Assembly: GCA_002353815.1 (NCBI GenBank)
Contig: DEKK01000008.1
Span: forward strand, 1 to 14,035
Origin: Bifidobacteriaceae bacterium UBA2724
GTDB taxonomy: Bacteria > Actinomycetota > Actinomycetes > Actinomycetales > Bifidobacteriaceae
Length of the DNA: 14,035 nucleotides
Direction: 5' to 3'
A model generated the notes under the pieces. The model did not search any database, was not told the origin of the DNA, and saw nothing but the letters and a program-made list of their open reading frames with translations. How positions within the stretch are numbered: the first letter of the stretch is position 1; each line of letters opens with the position of its first letter. Both the position numbers and the translations under genes were made by a program. Below, piece after piece: positions 5,305 to 12,566 of this stretch.

Positions 5305-8300
5305 GTGGCAAAGGTTCTGGACAAGGCCCTGCGAATGGGTGAAGGTGCCCAACTTCGCAAATTGAAGTCAGTTGCGGAGGAGACCAATAAGTTCGAAGAC
5401 GACATCAAGAAGATGTCCGATGAGGAATTGAAAGGCCAGACCGCAAAGTTCAAGGAACGTCTCGACAACGGCGAAAGCCTCGACGACCTGATGCCCGAAG
5501 CGTTCGCGACCGTGCGCGAGGCCTCCCGCCGTACCCTCGGGCTGCGTCACTTCGACGTGCAGCTCATGGGCGGCGCTGCGCTCCACTGGGGCAACATCGC
5601 CGAGATGAAGACTGGCGAAGGCAAGACCCTCGTGGCGACGCTTCCCGCGTATCTCAACGCGCTGGACGGCAAGGGCGTGCATGTCGTCACCGTCAACGAT
5701 TACCTCGCCAGCTACCAGTCCGAGCTCATGGGGCGCGTGTTCCGCTTCCTGGGCATGACCACCGGCTGCATCATCACCCAGCAGAAGCCGGCAGAGCGCC
5801 GCAAACAGTACAACTGCGACATCACCTATGGCACGAACAACGAATTCGGCTTCGATTATCTGCGTGACAACATGGCATGGGACAAGTCCGAACTGGTGCA
5901 GCGTGGCCACCACTACGCCATCGTCGATGAGGTCGATTCCATCCTCATCGACGAGGCCCGCACACCGCTCATCATCTCCGGTCCCGCCGAGGGCGGCGTG
6001 TCCCGCTGGTACCGCCAGTTCGCGCGCCTCGCACCGAAGCTCAAGCGCGACGAGGACTACGAGGTCGACGAAAAGAAGAAGACCGTGGGCATCCTCGACG
6101 CAGGCATCAGCAAGGTCGAGGATTACCTGGGCATCGACAATCTCTACGAGCCGAGCAACACCGCGCTCATCGGCTATCTCAACAACGCCATCAAGGCCAA
6201 GGAGCTGTTCCTGCGCGACAAGGACTACGTCGTCACCAACGGCGAGGTCCTCATCGTCGACGAGCATACCGGCCGTATTCTTCCGGGACGTCGCTATAAC
6301 GAAGGCCTCCACCAGGCCATCGAGGCGAAGGAAGGCGTCGAGGTCAAGGCCGAGAACCAGACCTTCGCCACCATCACGCTGCAGAACTACTTCCGCATGT
6401 ACGACAAGCTCGCGGGCATGACCGGCACCGCCGAGACCGAGGCAGCCGAGTTCATGAACACGTACAAGCTCGGCGTCATCCCGATTCCGACGAACCGCCC
6501 GATGATCCGCGAAGACAAGGACGATCTGATCTACCGCACGAAGGTCGAAAAAATCAACGCCATCGTCAAGGACGTGAGGAAGCGTTACAAGAAGGGCCAG
6601 CCGGTGCTTCTCGGCACCGCGTCCGTCGAATCCTCCGAGCTCATCAGCTCCGCGCTTGACCTTGCCGGCATCCCGCACGAGGTGCTCAACGCGAAGCAGC
6701 ATGCGCGCGAGGCCGCGATCGTCGCAGTCGCAGGTCGCAAGGGCGCCGTCACCGTCGCGACCAACATGGCCGGCCGCGGTACCGATATCATGCTCGGCGG
6801 CAACGTCGAGTTCCTCGCTGACCAGAAGCTGCGCCAGCAGGGCTATTCGCCTGATGACACGCCCGAGGAATACGAGAAGCTGTGGCCCGACACCCTCGCG
6901 GAGATCAAGAAGCAGGTCAAGGACGAGCACGAGGAAGTCAAGAAGCTCGGCGGCCTGTACGTGCTCGGCACCGAGCGCCACGAATCTCGCCGAATCGACA
7001 ACCAGCTGCGCGGCCGTTCCGGCCGTCAGGGAGATCCGGGCGAATCCCGCTTCTACCTGTCGCTCGAAGACAACCTCATGCGACTGTTCAACACGCAACT
7101 CGTGGCGCGCATGATGGCCAAAGGCCTCCCCGAAGGCGAGCCCATCGAGGCCAAGTCCGTGTCCAAGGGCGTGCGCAACGCTCAGAAGGCCGTCGAATCC
7201 CGCAACTACGAGATTCGCAAGAACGTCCTTAAGTACGACGATGTGATGAACAAGCAGCGCACCGTCATCTACAAGGAACGCCAGATTGTGCTCAAGGGCG
7301 CCGACCTTGCCGAAGACGTGCAGCACTTCATCGAGGAGACCATCACCTCGTACGTGAAGGGCGCCACCAAGGGCTCCGACAAGCCGACCGACTGGGATCT
7401 CGAGGCCCTGCGCGAAGCGATCTCCAAGATCTGCCCCGTCGATGGCGTGGACGAAGACGAGCTGGAGTACGAGCTTGGCATCGCCCCCATGCCCGAAAAC
7501 GAGTATGACGACGAGGACCTCGACGACGATTCCGACGAAGACGCCGATGAGGCGCCCGAGGAGTCCGACAAGGACGACTCGACGGCCGATGGAACCGAGG
7601 ACGAGAACGAATCCGACGAGGCCATTGAGGACGTCGAGAAGACCAAGCCCACTCCCAAGAAGCGCAGGCTTCTCAAGGGCGACAAGGGACGAGACCTCAT
7701 CGCACGCACCTACATCGACAACGCAAGGGACGCCTACGACCAGCGTGAGGACGAGGTCGGCTCCGACGTCATGCGCGAGGCCGAACGCCGCGTCGTGCTC
7801 GCCGTCATCGACAAGAAGTGGCGCGAACACCTCTACGAGATGGATTACCTCAAGGATGGCATCGGCCTGCGCGGCATGGGCCAGCGCGATCCGCTCGTCG
7901 AATACCAGCGCGAAGGCTACCAGATGTACAACCACATGGTTGACAGCATCAAGGAATCCACCGTGCAGCTGCTGTTCAACGTCGACCTGACGCAGTTCGA
8001 ACAGCTCGTGCAGAAGACCGACAACGACCAGGTCCAGTATTCCGCTCCGAACGACCCCGACCAGTCCGATACCGACCGGACCGTGGCCGACACCGCTGAA
8101 GACCTCGCCGATGGCCAGATCGACGGCGAAGAGCCCGACGGCATGGAACCCGCCATCTCGGACCGCGATGCCGACGACGACGGCTACGCGGCTCCTCGCG
8201 GCCAGGTTGGATACCAGCCGATGACGCACGAAGACAGCAAGCTTCCGGCGAACAAGCGCGCCCAGAACGTCGAAGCCCACTCGCCGTGGGACGATGGCCG

Positions 8301-8400
8301 CACGTTCCCGGGCACCAAGCCGAACGCGAAGTGCCCGTGCGGATCCGGACGCAAGTACAAGATGTGCCACGGACGCAATGAAAAGAACGACGCCAAGTAA
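5305..8400 (+). CDS. secA: Preprotein translocase ATPase SecA
   Basis: SecA is the motor that feeds unfolded preproteins into SecYEG at the cytoplasmic membrane. The 1031-residue product has Walker A TGEGKT at 103-108, DEVD at 208-211 followed by SILIDEARTPLIISG, the second motor domain with VATNMAGRGTDIMLGG and RRIDNQLRGRSGRQGDPG, the scaffold and wing region, and a C-terminal zinc-binding SEC-C motif (C1010, C1012, C1021, H1022) as in SecB/ribosome-binding tails. It is longer than typical SecA proteins (about 850-950), mainly because of a highly acidic insertion at about 733-779 and an acidic linker before SEC-C. This is the essential SecA1 type, not the shorter accessory SecA2. The start is the GTG at 5305 with GAGGAG at 5293-5298. 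A strong terminator follows. Confidence 0.98.
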   Translation: MAKVLDKALRMGEGAQLRKLKSVAEETNKFEDDIKKMSDEELKGQTAKFKERLDNGESLDDLMPEAFATVREASRRTLGLRHFDVQLMGGAALHWGNIAEMKTGEGKTLVATLPAYLNALDGKGVHVVTVNDYLASYQSELMGRVFRFLGMTTGCIITQQKPAERRKQYNCDITYGTNNEFGFDYLRDNMAWDKSELVQRGHHYAIVDEVDSILIDEARTPLIISGPAEGGVSRWYRQFARLAPKLKRDEDYEVDEKKKTVGILDAGISKVEDYLGIDNLYEPSNTALIGYLNNAIKAKELFLRDKDYVVTNGEVLIVDEHTGRILPGRRYNEGLHQAIEAKEGVEVKAENQTFATITLQNYFRMYDKLAGMTGTAETEAAEFMNTYKLGVIPIPTNRPMIREDKDDLIYRTKVEKINAIVKDVRKRYKKGQPVLLGTASVESSELISSALDLAGIPHEVLNAKQHAREAAIVAVAGRKGAVTVATNMAGRGTDIMLGGNVEFLADQKLRQQGYSPDDTPEEYEKLWPDTLAEIKKQVKDEHEEVKKLGGLYVLGTERHESRRIDNQLRGRSGRQGDPGESRFYLSLEDNLMRLFNTQLVARMMAKGLPEGEPIEAKSVSKGVRNAQKAVESRNYEIRKNVLKYDDVMNKQRTVIYKERQIVLKGADLAEDVQHFIEETITSYVKGATKGSDKPTDWDLEALREAISKICPVDGVDEDELEYELGIAPMPENEYDDEDLDDDSDEDADEAPEESDKDDSTADGTEDENESDEAIEDVEKTKPTPKKRRLLKGDKGRDLIARTYIDNARDAYDQREDEVGSDVMREAERRVVLAVIDKKWREHLYEMDYLKDGIGLRGMGQRDPLVEYQREGYQMYNHMVDSIKESTVQLLFNVDLTQFEQLVQKTDNDQVQYSAPNDPDQSDTDRTVADTAEDLADGQIDGEEPDGMEPAISDRDADDDGYAAPRGQVGYQPMTHEDSKLPANKRAQNVEAHSPWDDGRTFPGTKPNAKCPCGSGRKYKMCHGRNEKNDAK

Positions 8401-8447
8401 GACGGTCTTCCCCAGGTGCCCGTGACAGGAACCAGGAAACGCACCCC

Positions 8448-8477
8448 AGGCGGCTGCAGAGATGCAGCCGCCTTTTT
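8448..8477 (+). terminator. Intrinsic terminator after secA
   Basis: AGGCGGCTGCA (8448-8458) pairs perfectly with TGCAGCCGCCT (8463-8473) around a GAGA tetraloop, and the arm ends in a run of five T. This is a textbook Rho-independent terminator 48 nt after the secA stop. Confidence 0.95.
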
Positions 8478-8562
8478 CGTCGCGTGCTTCCTGCGGCCTC
8501 GTGTTCTCGCATCTTGCCTTCGGAATGTGGTCACTTGTCGTGGATGTAAATTCTTGTGTGCT

Positions 8563-8568
8563 TAGTAT
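8563..8568 (+). promoter_or_regulatory. Candidate trpD -10 element
   Basis: TAGTAT, followed by GAA as at the secA candidate, lies 43 nt before the trpD start in AT-rich sequence. The hexamer 17 nt upstream (GTGGAT) is a weak -35. A promoter is required here because the secA terminator lies upstream. No trp operator or attenuator leader with Trp codons was seen. Confidence 0.3.
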
Positions 8569-8611
8569 GAATCCGTCCGTTCGCAAACTATTCAAGAAAT
8601 GGAGGATGACC

Positions 8612-9724
8612 GTGGCTGAATACACGTGGAAGTCGATTCTCAACCAGCTTGTCGTCAAGGGCGAGCATCTCACCGAGGATCAGAGCGAGTGGTATATCAA
8701 CGACCTCATGGATGGCAATGCCGATCCCGTCCAGGTCGGCGCAGTGCTCGCGACGCAGCAGCAGCTTGGCCTTACTGCAGATGAGGTTGCAGGCGCGGCA
8801 CAGGCCATGGTCGCACATGCCGTTCCGTTGAATCTGACGGGGGAGACCACCGACATCGTGGGAACCGGCGGCGACGGATTCGCAACCGTCAACATCTCCA
8901 CCACGGGTTCCATCATCGCGGCGGCCGCAGGCGTGAAGATTGCCAAGCACGGCAACCGCGCCGCGTCCAGCAAGTCGGGCGCCGCCGATTGCGTTGAGGC
9001 GCTTGGCATCCCGCTTGACCTCACGCCCGAGCAGGTCGCCGAAGTCGGGGAGAAGGTCGGCATCACGTTCGCCTTCGCCCGCACCTTCCATCCGGCCATG
9101 CGTTTCGTCGGACCTATCCGCGCCAAGCTCGGCGTGCCCTGTGTCTTCAACCTCCTCGGCCCCATCACCAACCCCGCCAAGCCGGCCCACTTCGCCATCG
9201 GCTGCGCCAACGCCAAGCTCAGCCCGATCGTCGCCGACGTGTTGGCGAAGCGCGGCGCCAGCGGCCTTGTCTTCACGTCCGTCGAAGGCATGGACGAAAT
9301 CGCTCCCACCGGTCCCATCTCGCTGTGGGTCGTCAAAGACGGCGGCGTGACCCAGACCTCCTTCGACCCGACCGTCGACCTCGGCCTGCCCAAGGTCACC
9401 ATCGAGGACCTGCGTGGCGGCGAACCCGCATACAACGCCCAGGTCGCGCGCGATGTCATCGAGGGCAAGGAGCTTCCGTGCACTTCGACCATCCTGCTCA
9501 ACTCCGCTGCCGCCATTGTGGCGGACGGCCATCTGCTCAGCACGGCAGCCCAGGCGGATCGCGCCGATAACGGCTACGATCTGTCCCTGCCCGACAACAT
9601 CACCGGCACCATCGTCGATGAATTCCGCGAGGCCTATGGCATCGCGAAGGAGACCGTGGAATCCGGCAAGGCCAAGGCCAAGCTGGACGAGTGGATTGCC
9701 ACGGCGCAGGCCGTCAAGGCCTGA
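8612..9724 (+). CDS. trpD: Anthranilate phosphoribosyltransferase
   Basis: TrpD joins anthranilate to PRPP to give phosphoribosyl-anthranilate, the second committed step of tryptophan synthesis. The 370-residue product has the family landmarks GTGGDG (84-89, PRPP phosphate binding), NISTTGS, KHGNRAASSKSG (starting at 112, with the anthranilate-site Arg/Asn), FAFARTFHPAMRFVGPIR and NLLGPITNPA. The frame is open back to 8462, but that upstream part has no TrpD homology. GGAGG at 8601-8605 abuts the ATG at 8606 and lies 6 nt before the GTG at 8612, so GTG is chosen (MAEYTWKSIL). No other trp gene is nearby, so trpD is a stand-alone gene, with a terminator downstream. Stand-alone trpD near pknL and plsC is also seen in mycobacteria and corynebacteria. 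Confidence 0.95.
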   Translation: MAEYTWKSILNQLVVKGEHLTEDQSEWYINDLMDGNADPVQVGAVLATQQQLGLTADEVAGAAQAMVAHAVPLNLTGETTDIVGTGGDGFATVNISTTGSIIAAAAGVKIAKHGNRAASSKSGAADCVEALGIPLDLTPEQVAEVGEKVGITFAFARTFHPAMRFVGPIRAKLGVPCVFNLLGPITNPAKPAHFAIGCANAKLSPIVADVLAKRGASGLVFTSVEGMDEIAPTGPISLWVVKDGGVTQTSFDPTVDLGLPKVTIEDLRGGEPAYNAQVARDVIEGKELPCTSTILLNSAAAIVADGHLLSTAAQADRADNGYDLSLPDNITGTIVDEFREAYGIAKETVESGKAKAKLDEWIATAQAVKA

Positions 9725-9739
9725 CAGGACCCCACGGGA

Positions 9740-9790
9740 CGGCATGCGGGGGCAGAACCGTCGCATGATATGGCGCTGCGCCGCATGCCG
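9740..9790 (+). repeat. Inverted repeat after trpD
   Basis: CGGCATGCGG (9740-9749) and CCGCATGCCG (9781-9790) are a perfect 10-bp inverted repeat around a 31-nt loop, starting 16 nt after the trpD stop. It probably folds at the transcript end, ahead of the better terminator at 9802-9843. Confidence 0.4.
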
Positions 9791-9801
9791 ATGCCTTGAT
9801 T

Positions 9802-9843
9802 CGCGGCAATTCAGACGTTTGTACGCTTGGATTGCCGCGTTTT
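9802..9843 (+). terminator. Terminator after trpD
   Basis: CGCGGCAAT (9802-9810) pairs perfectly with ATTGCCGCG (9831-9839), followed by TTTT. The 20-nt loop is long, but the stem and U-run fit a Rho-independent terminator separating trpD from the glucokinase gene. Confidence 0.7.
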
Positions 9844-9934
9844 CGGTTGTTCGACATGGTAAGGTGTTGGGTGTCGTGGCCACCCAACGACGAGCGGCCG
9901 CACGGAAATGACCACAATGACGTCTGGAGGAAAA

Positions 9935-10882
9935 ATGCATAAGCTTGCTGTTGACATTGGTGGTACGAAGATCGCCGTCGGCGTGTGCGACGAAAACGAC
10001 ACCATCGAACGTTCGTGGACCGTGCCGACGGAGAACGACGCGGATTCCATCAACGAGACCATCGCCAGCCTGTACAAGAAGGCCTGCGAGACGTATGACG
10101 ACATCGCGGCGATGGGCATCTCGGCCGCTGGCAACATCAAGCAGGACCGTCGCACGGTCAATTTCTCGGCCAACATCCCCGCTTGGATCAACTATGACCT
10201 GTCCGGCCACATCGAGGACCTCATCGACCGCAAGATTCCCGTGGTCGTCGAGAACGATGCGAATTGCGCGGGCTGGGGCGAATATGTACACGGCGCCGGC
10301 AAGGGAAGCACCAACATGGTGCTGCTCACGGTGGGCACCGGACTCGGCGGCGCCATCGTGCTCAACGGCGAACTCTACCGTGGCTCCTATGGCATGGCCG
10401 CGGAGCTCGGCCACCTGCCCATGGTGCCGGACGGCGACACCTGCGGCTGCGGCCTGCGCGGCTGCGCCGAACGCTATGTGTCCGGTTCCGCCCTCGAACG
10501 CTTCGCCAAGGCAGCGGTCCGCCGCCGCCCCAAGGAGGCGACGCGCCTCATGGAACTGTGCAACGGCCATGTCGAAGAACTCCGCGGCCCCATGATCTCC
10601 CGTGCCGCGCAGGAAGGCGACGTGCTGGGTCTGTATGCCTTCAATAAGATCGGCGAATGGCTTGGCCGCACGATGGCCGCCATCTCCGCCGTGCTGGACC
10701 CTGATCTGTACGTCATCGGCGGAGGTGTGGTCGCCGTCGGCGACATCCTGCTCGAACCGGCGCGCGAGGCCTACGCCCGCTTCCTGCAGGCGAGCGAATA
10801 CCGCCCACATGCGCAGATCGTCCCCGCGGCCGCAGGCCAGGACGCCGGCCTTATCGGCGCTGCGAACCTGTCGATGCGCTGA
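9935..10882 (+). CDS. glk: ROK-family glucokinase
   Basis: Probably phosphorylates glucose to glucose-6-phosphate with ATP in the cytoplasm. The 315-residue product has the phosphate-binding DIGGTKIAVG near the start, catalytic D108 in ENDANCAGWGE, VGTGLGGAIV, ELGH (H160) and the ROK zinc site CGCGLRGCAERY (C170, C172, C177). The absence of an N-terminal helix-turn-helix shows it is a kinase, not a ROK repressor. The ATG at 9935 is chosen because GGAGG sits at 9926-9930; the in-frame ATG at 9908 lacks a binding site. The sequence resembles actinobacterial GlkA-type glucokinases, but fructokinase or N-acetylmannosamine kinase activity cannot be excluded. In bifidobacteria, glucose enters the bifid shunt as phosphorylated hexose. 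It is flanked by terminators and so is probably monocistronic. Confidence 0.9.
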   Translation: MHKLAVDIGGTKIAVGVCDENDTIERSWTVPTENDADSINETIASLYKKACETYDDIAAMGISAAGNIKQDRRTVNFSANIPAWINYDLSGHIEDLIDRKIPVVVENDANCAGWGEYVHGAGKGSTNMVLLTVGTGLGGAIVLNGELYRGSYGMAAELGHLPMVPDGDTCGCGLRGCAERYVSGSALERFAKAAVRRRPKEATRLMELCNGHVEELRGPMISRAAQEGDVLGLYAFNKIGEWLGRTMAAISAVLDPDLYVIGGGVVAVGDILLEPAREAYARFLQASEYRPHAQIVPAAAGQDAGLIGAANLSMR

Positions 10883-10936
10883 GCGCGGGAGCCGCCGCGC
10901 ATCACGTCCACGGCACCGTGCAACGGATTGTCATCA

Positions 10937-10979
10937 ACGCGTGACATCGGAACGCGTGATCGTCCGGCACACGTGATCG
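10937..10979 (+). repeat. Short ACGCGTGA repeats after glk
   Basis: ACGCGTGA occurs at 10937-10944 and again at 10952-10959 (15-nt period). CGTGATCG occurs at 10956-10963 and 10972-10979 (16-nt period). The cluster lies between the glucokinase stop and its terminator. It could be a binding-site cluster or degenerate sequence. Nothing else was seen in 10883-11001. Confidence 0.35.
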
Positions 10980-11001
10980 ACGCCAACGCGCGATTTTATA
11001 C

Positions 11002-11046
11002 AGACACGGATGGCCACCTGGGGAAGGTGGCCACCCGTGTCTTTTT
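11002..11046 (+). terminator. Intrinsic terminator after glk
   Basis: AGACACGG (11002-11009) and TGGCCACCT (11011-11019) pair with AGGTGGCCA (11025-11033) and CCGTGTCT (11035-11042). This is a 17-bp stem with one mismatch and a 5-nt loop, running into a T-rich tail (five T to 11046). It is a strong terminator 120 nt after the glucokinase stop. It may also stop minus-strand transcription coming from the gene at 11186, but has no U-run on that side. Confidence 0.9.
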
Positions 11047-11185
11047 CTCGAATCGCCAAGACCGTGACATGGGGCATGACGGTCATGCCGGGGATGACGA
11101 CTGTGCGCGCCTCCATCGTGGATAAGAACCGGGGCGTCGCCTGTGCTGCGCGCGAGGGACGGGCGGGGAAGCAGGGAGAAGACAT

Positions 11186-11734
11186 TCAGTCCCGTGGACG
11201 GAATATCAACGCCACGATCGCCAGAAGGACGAACATGCCGCCTGCGAAACCGCATGCACCCGCGGCGCCCGGAACGACGACCGCGAGGAGGAGCAGCACG
11301 ACGCCGATGATGAACAGCGCCAGATACCCCTTCGCATAAGCACTGAGATTCCCCCTGGGGTTCGGGGGAGTGAAATGGTCGTCGGGCGAATCATCGAGGA
11401 TGCTCGTCGAGAAATCCCTTGGACCGCGGCGTACGGTGGGCTCGTGTGCCATGTCGTCGAATTCCCTCATGGCCTGGCTCTCCTGGGCCTTCTGCGCGGC
11501 CTTCTCGCGTCTGCGGGCCTCGCGTTCGAAACGCCGGGCGGCATGGGAATTGCTCAGGTCGGAAAGATCCTGCTCATGGTCGTGCACGAACTGTTCCCAC
11601 ATCTCGTCATCGGACTGCATCGCATCCGGCTTCGTGGAATCCGGATCCCCGTGGCCGGAGCAATGAGATTCGGAAGAAGGTGGGATGGAATCGGAAGAAT
11701 CGTTCCCATCGCTGGTATTGTTGTGTGCGGTCAT
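11186..11734 (-). CDS. Two-TM membrane protein, function unknown
   Basis: The family was not recognised. The 182-residue product has three parts: a Ser/Asp/Asn-rich, acidic and probably disordered N-terminus (1-45), a charged, likely helical segment (about 63-95, including RRFEREARRREKAAQ), and a C-terminal pair of hydrophobic helices (about 137-154 and 162-178) joined by a Gly/Ala turn and ending RPRD. There is no signal peptide, so most of the chain should be cytoplasmic with a C-terminal hairpin in the membrane. No Shine-Dalgarno precedes the ATG, and a -10-like TACAGT ends 6 nt before it, suggesting leaderless translation. It is divergent from plsC with only 47 nt between the starts. Coding status is supported by length, consistent hydrophobic pattern and position. 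Confidence 0.75.
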   Translation of the reverse strand: MTAHNNTSDGNDSSDSIPPSSESHCSGHGDPDSTKPDAMQSDDEMWEQFVHDHEQDLSDLSNSHAARRFEREARRREKAAQKAQESQAMREFDDMAHEPTVRRGPRDFSTSILDDSPDDHFTPPNPRGNLSAYAKGYLALFIIGVVLLLLAVVVPGAAGACGFAGGMFVLLAIVALIFRPRD

Positions 11735-11740
11735 GCAATA

Positions 11741-11746
11741 ACTGTA
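11741..11746 (-). promoter_or_regulatory. -10 element of a possible leaderless gene
   Basis: On the minus strand TACAGT is followed by TATTGC and then the ATG at 11734-11732, so transcription would begin at or next to the start codon. The TANNNT hexamer 6-7 nt before the start codon is the usual sign of leaderless mRNAs in actinobacteria. No clear -35 was found. Confidence 0.45.
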
Positions 11747-11781
11747 TCGCCACGCTGACTCAAAGCGTAATGGAGGATGAC

Positions 11782-12492
11782 GTGCTGTACTGGTTCTTTG
11801 TCAAATCGCTTAGCCCGATCGCCCGCACGCGGTTCAATCCCACGTGCGTGGGCGTCGAGAACATTCCAAAAGAGGGCGGAGCGATCATCGCCGCGAACCA
11901 TCTGGCAGTCATCGACGACGCGGTGATCCCCATGACCTCGCCGCGCATGGTGCACTTCATGGGCAAGGCCGAGTATTTCGAAGGCAAAGGCATCAAGGGA
12001 CGTTTCAAGAAGTGGTGGTTCACGCAGGCTGGCGTGTTCCCGGTCGACCGCGCCGGCGGCGCCAAGTCCCAGGGCGCGATGGACACCGCCCGCGAGCTCA
12101 TCGAGCAGGGGCATGTCTTCGGGATCCACCCCGAGGGCACGCGCAGCCCCGACGGGCGTCTGTTCCGTGGGCATACCGGCGTCGCTCGGCTTGCCTACGA
12201 GACCGGCGTGCCGCTCATCCCCACGGCGATCATCGGCACCCGTGACATCCAGCAGCCCGGCACCGTCATCCCGTCGAAAGGCGCCGTCACCGTCATTTAC
12301 GGCGAGCCCATCGTCGTCGGGAAGAAGCCCGACGACGAGATCGCCCATGACGAGATCCGCGAGCTGACGGACGAGATGATGCGTCGGATCCAGAAGATGA
12401 GCGGACAGGAATACGTCGACATGTACGCCCAGGACTACAAGAAGATGCTCAAGGAAGCCGAAGAGAAGAAAACCGAAAACATCGAGGCCTGA
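11782..12492 (+). CDS. plsC: 1-acyl-sn-glycerol-3-phosphate acyltransferase (PlsC family)
   Basis: Transfers an acyl chain to lysophosphatidic acid to make phosphatidic acid at the inner face of the membrane; related family members acylate other lipid acceptors. The 236-residue product carries the catalytic NHxxxxD motif (H40, D45), the acceptor-binding motif HPEGTRS (116-122) with GRLFRGHTGVARLA after it, and a late VPLIPTAIIG motif. The frame is open far upstream to 11419, but GGAGG at 11772-11776 lies 5 nt before the GTG at 11782, and homology starts there (LYWFFVKSLSPIARTRFNP). The in-frame ATG at 11770 overlaps the ribosome binding site and is less likely. The C-terminal 40 residues are charged and helical. 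A weak promoter may lie within the start of the divergent gene. A long hairpin follows. Confidence 0.92.
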   Translation: MLYWFFVKSLSPIARTRFNPTCVGVENIPKEGGAIIAANHLAVIDDAVIPMTSPRMVHFMGKAEYFEGKGIKGRFKKWWFTQAGVFPVDRAGGAKSQGAMDTARELIEQGHVFGIHPEGTRSPDGRLFRGHTGVARLAYETGVPLIPTAIIGTRDIQQPGTVIPSKGAVTVIYGEPIVVGKKPDDEIAHDEIRELTDEMMRRIQKMSGQEYVDMYAQDYKKMLKEAEEKKTENIEA

Positions 12493-12501
12493 TATGAGAA
12501 A

Positions 12502-12547
12502 CGAGGGGCCCACTGCCTGCCACACGGCATCGGCGGTGGGCCCCTCG
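12502..12547. terminator. Bidirectional hairpin between plsC and the PASTA gene
   Basis: Positions 12502-12517 pair with 12532-12547 in a 16-bp stem with one mismatched or wobble pair, and TGCC/GGCA (12518-12521, 12526-12529) extends it around an ACAC loop. It lies between two convergent genes, 10 nt after the plsC stop and 20 nt after the minus-strand stop. On the minus strand it is followed by TTTCTC, so it suits that direction best. Confidence 0.75.
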
Positions 12548-12566
12548 GCTACTTCCGGGGAGGGTG

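Noticed and set aside
5368..8673. Open frame of 1101 codons on the minus strand over secA
   Set aside because: It is the mirror of the secA codon pattern in high-GC DNA. The translation is Leu/Val/Asp/His-rich without domains, and secA itself is certain.
8612..9724. trp leader or attenuator for trpD
   Set aside because: No Trp-codon leader peptide or alternative terminator/antiterminator pair was found between the secA terminator and trpD.
8588..10810. Open frame of 740 codons on the minus strand over trpD and glk
   Set aside because: It is antisense to two certain genes and runs straight through the trpD terminator; composition is typical of GC-driven shadow frames.
11073..11089. GGCATGA-CGG-TCATGCC hairpin as terminator of the minus-strand membrane protein gene
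   Set aside because: A 7-bp stem nearly 100 nt past the stop with no U-tract on the minus strand; not distinguishable from chance.
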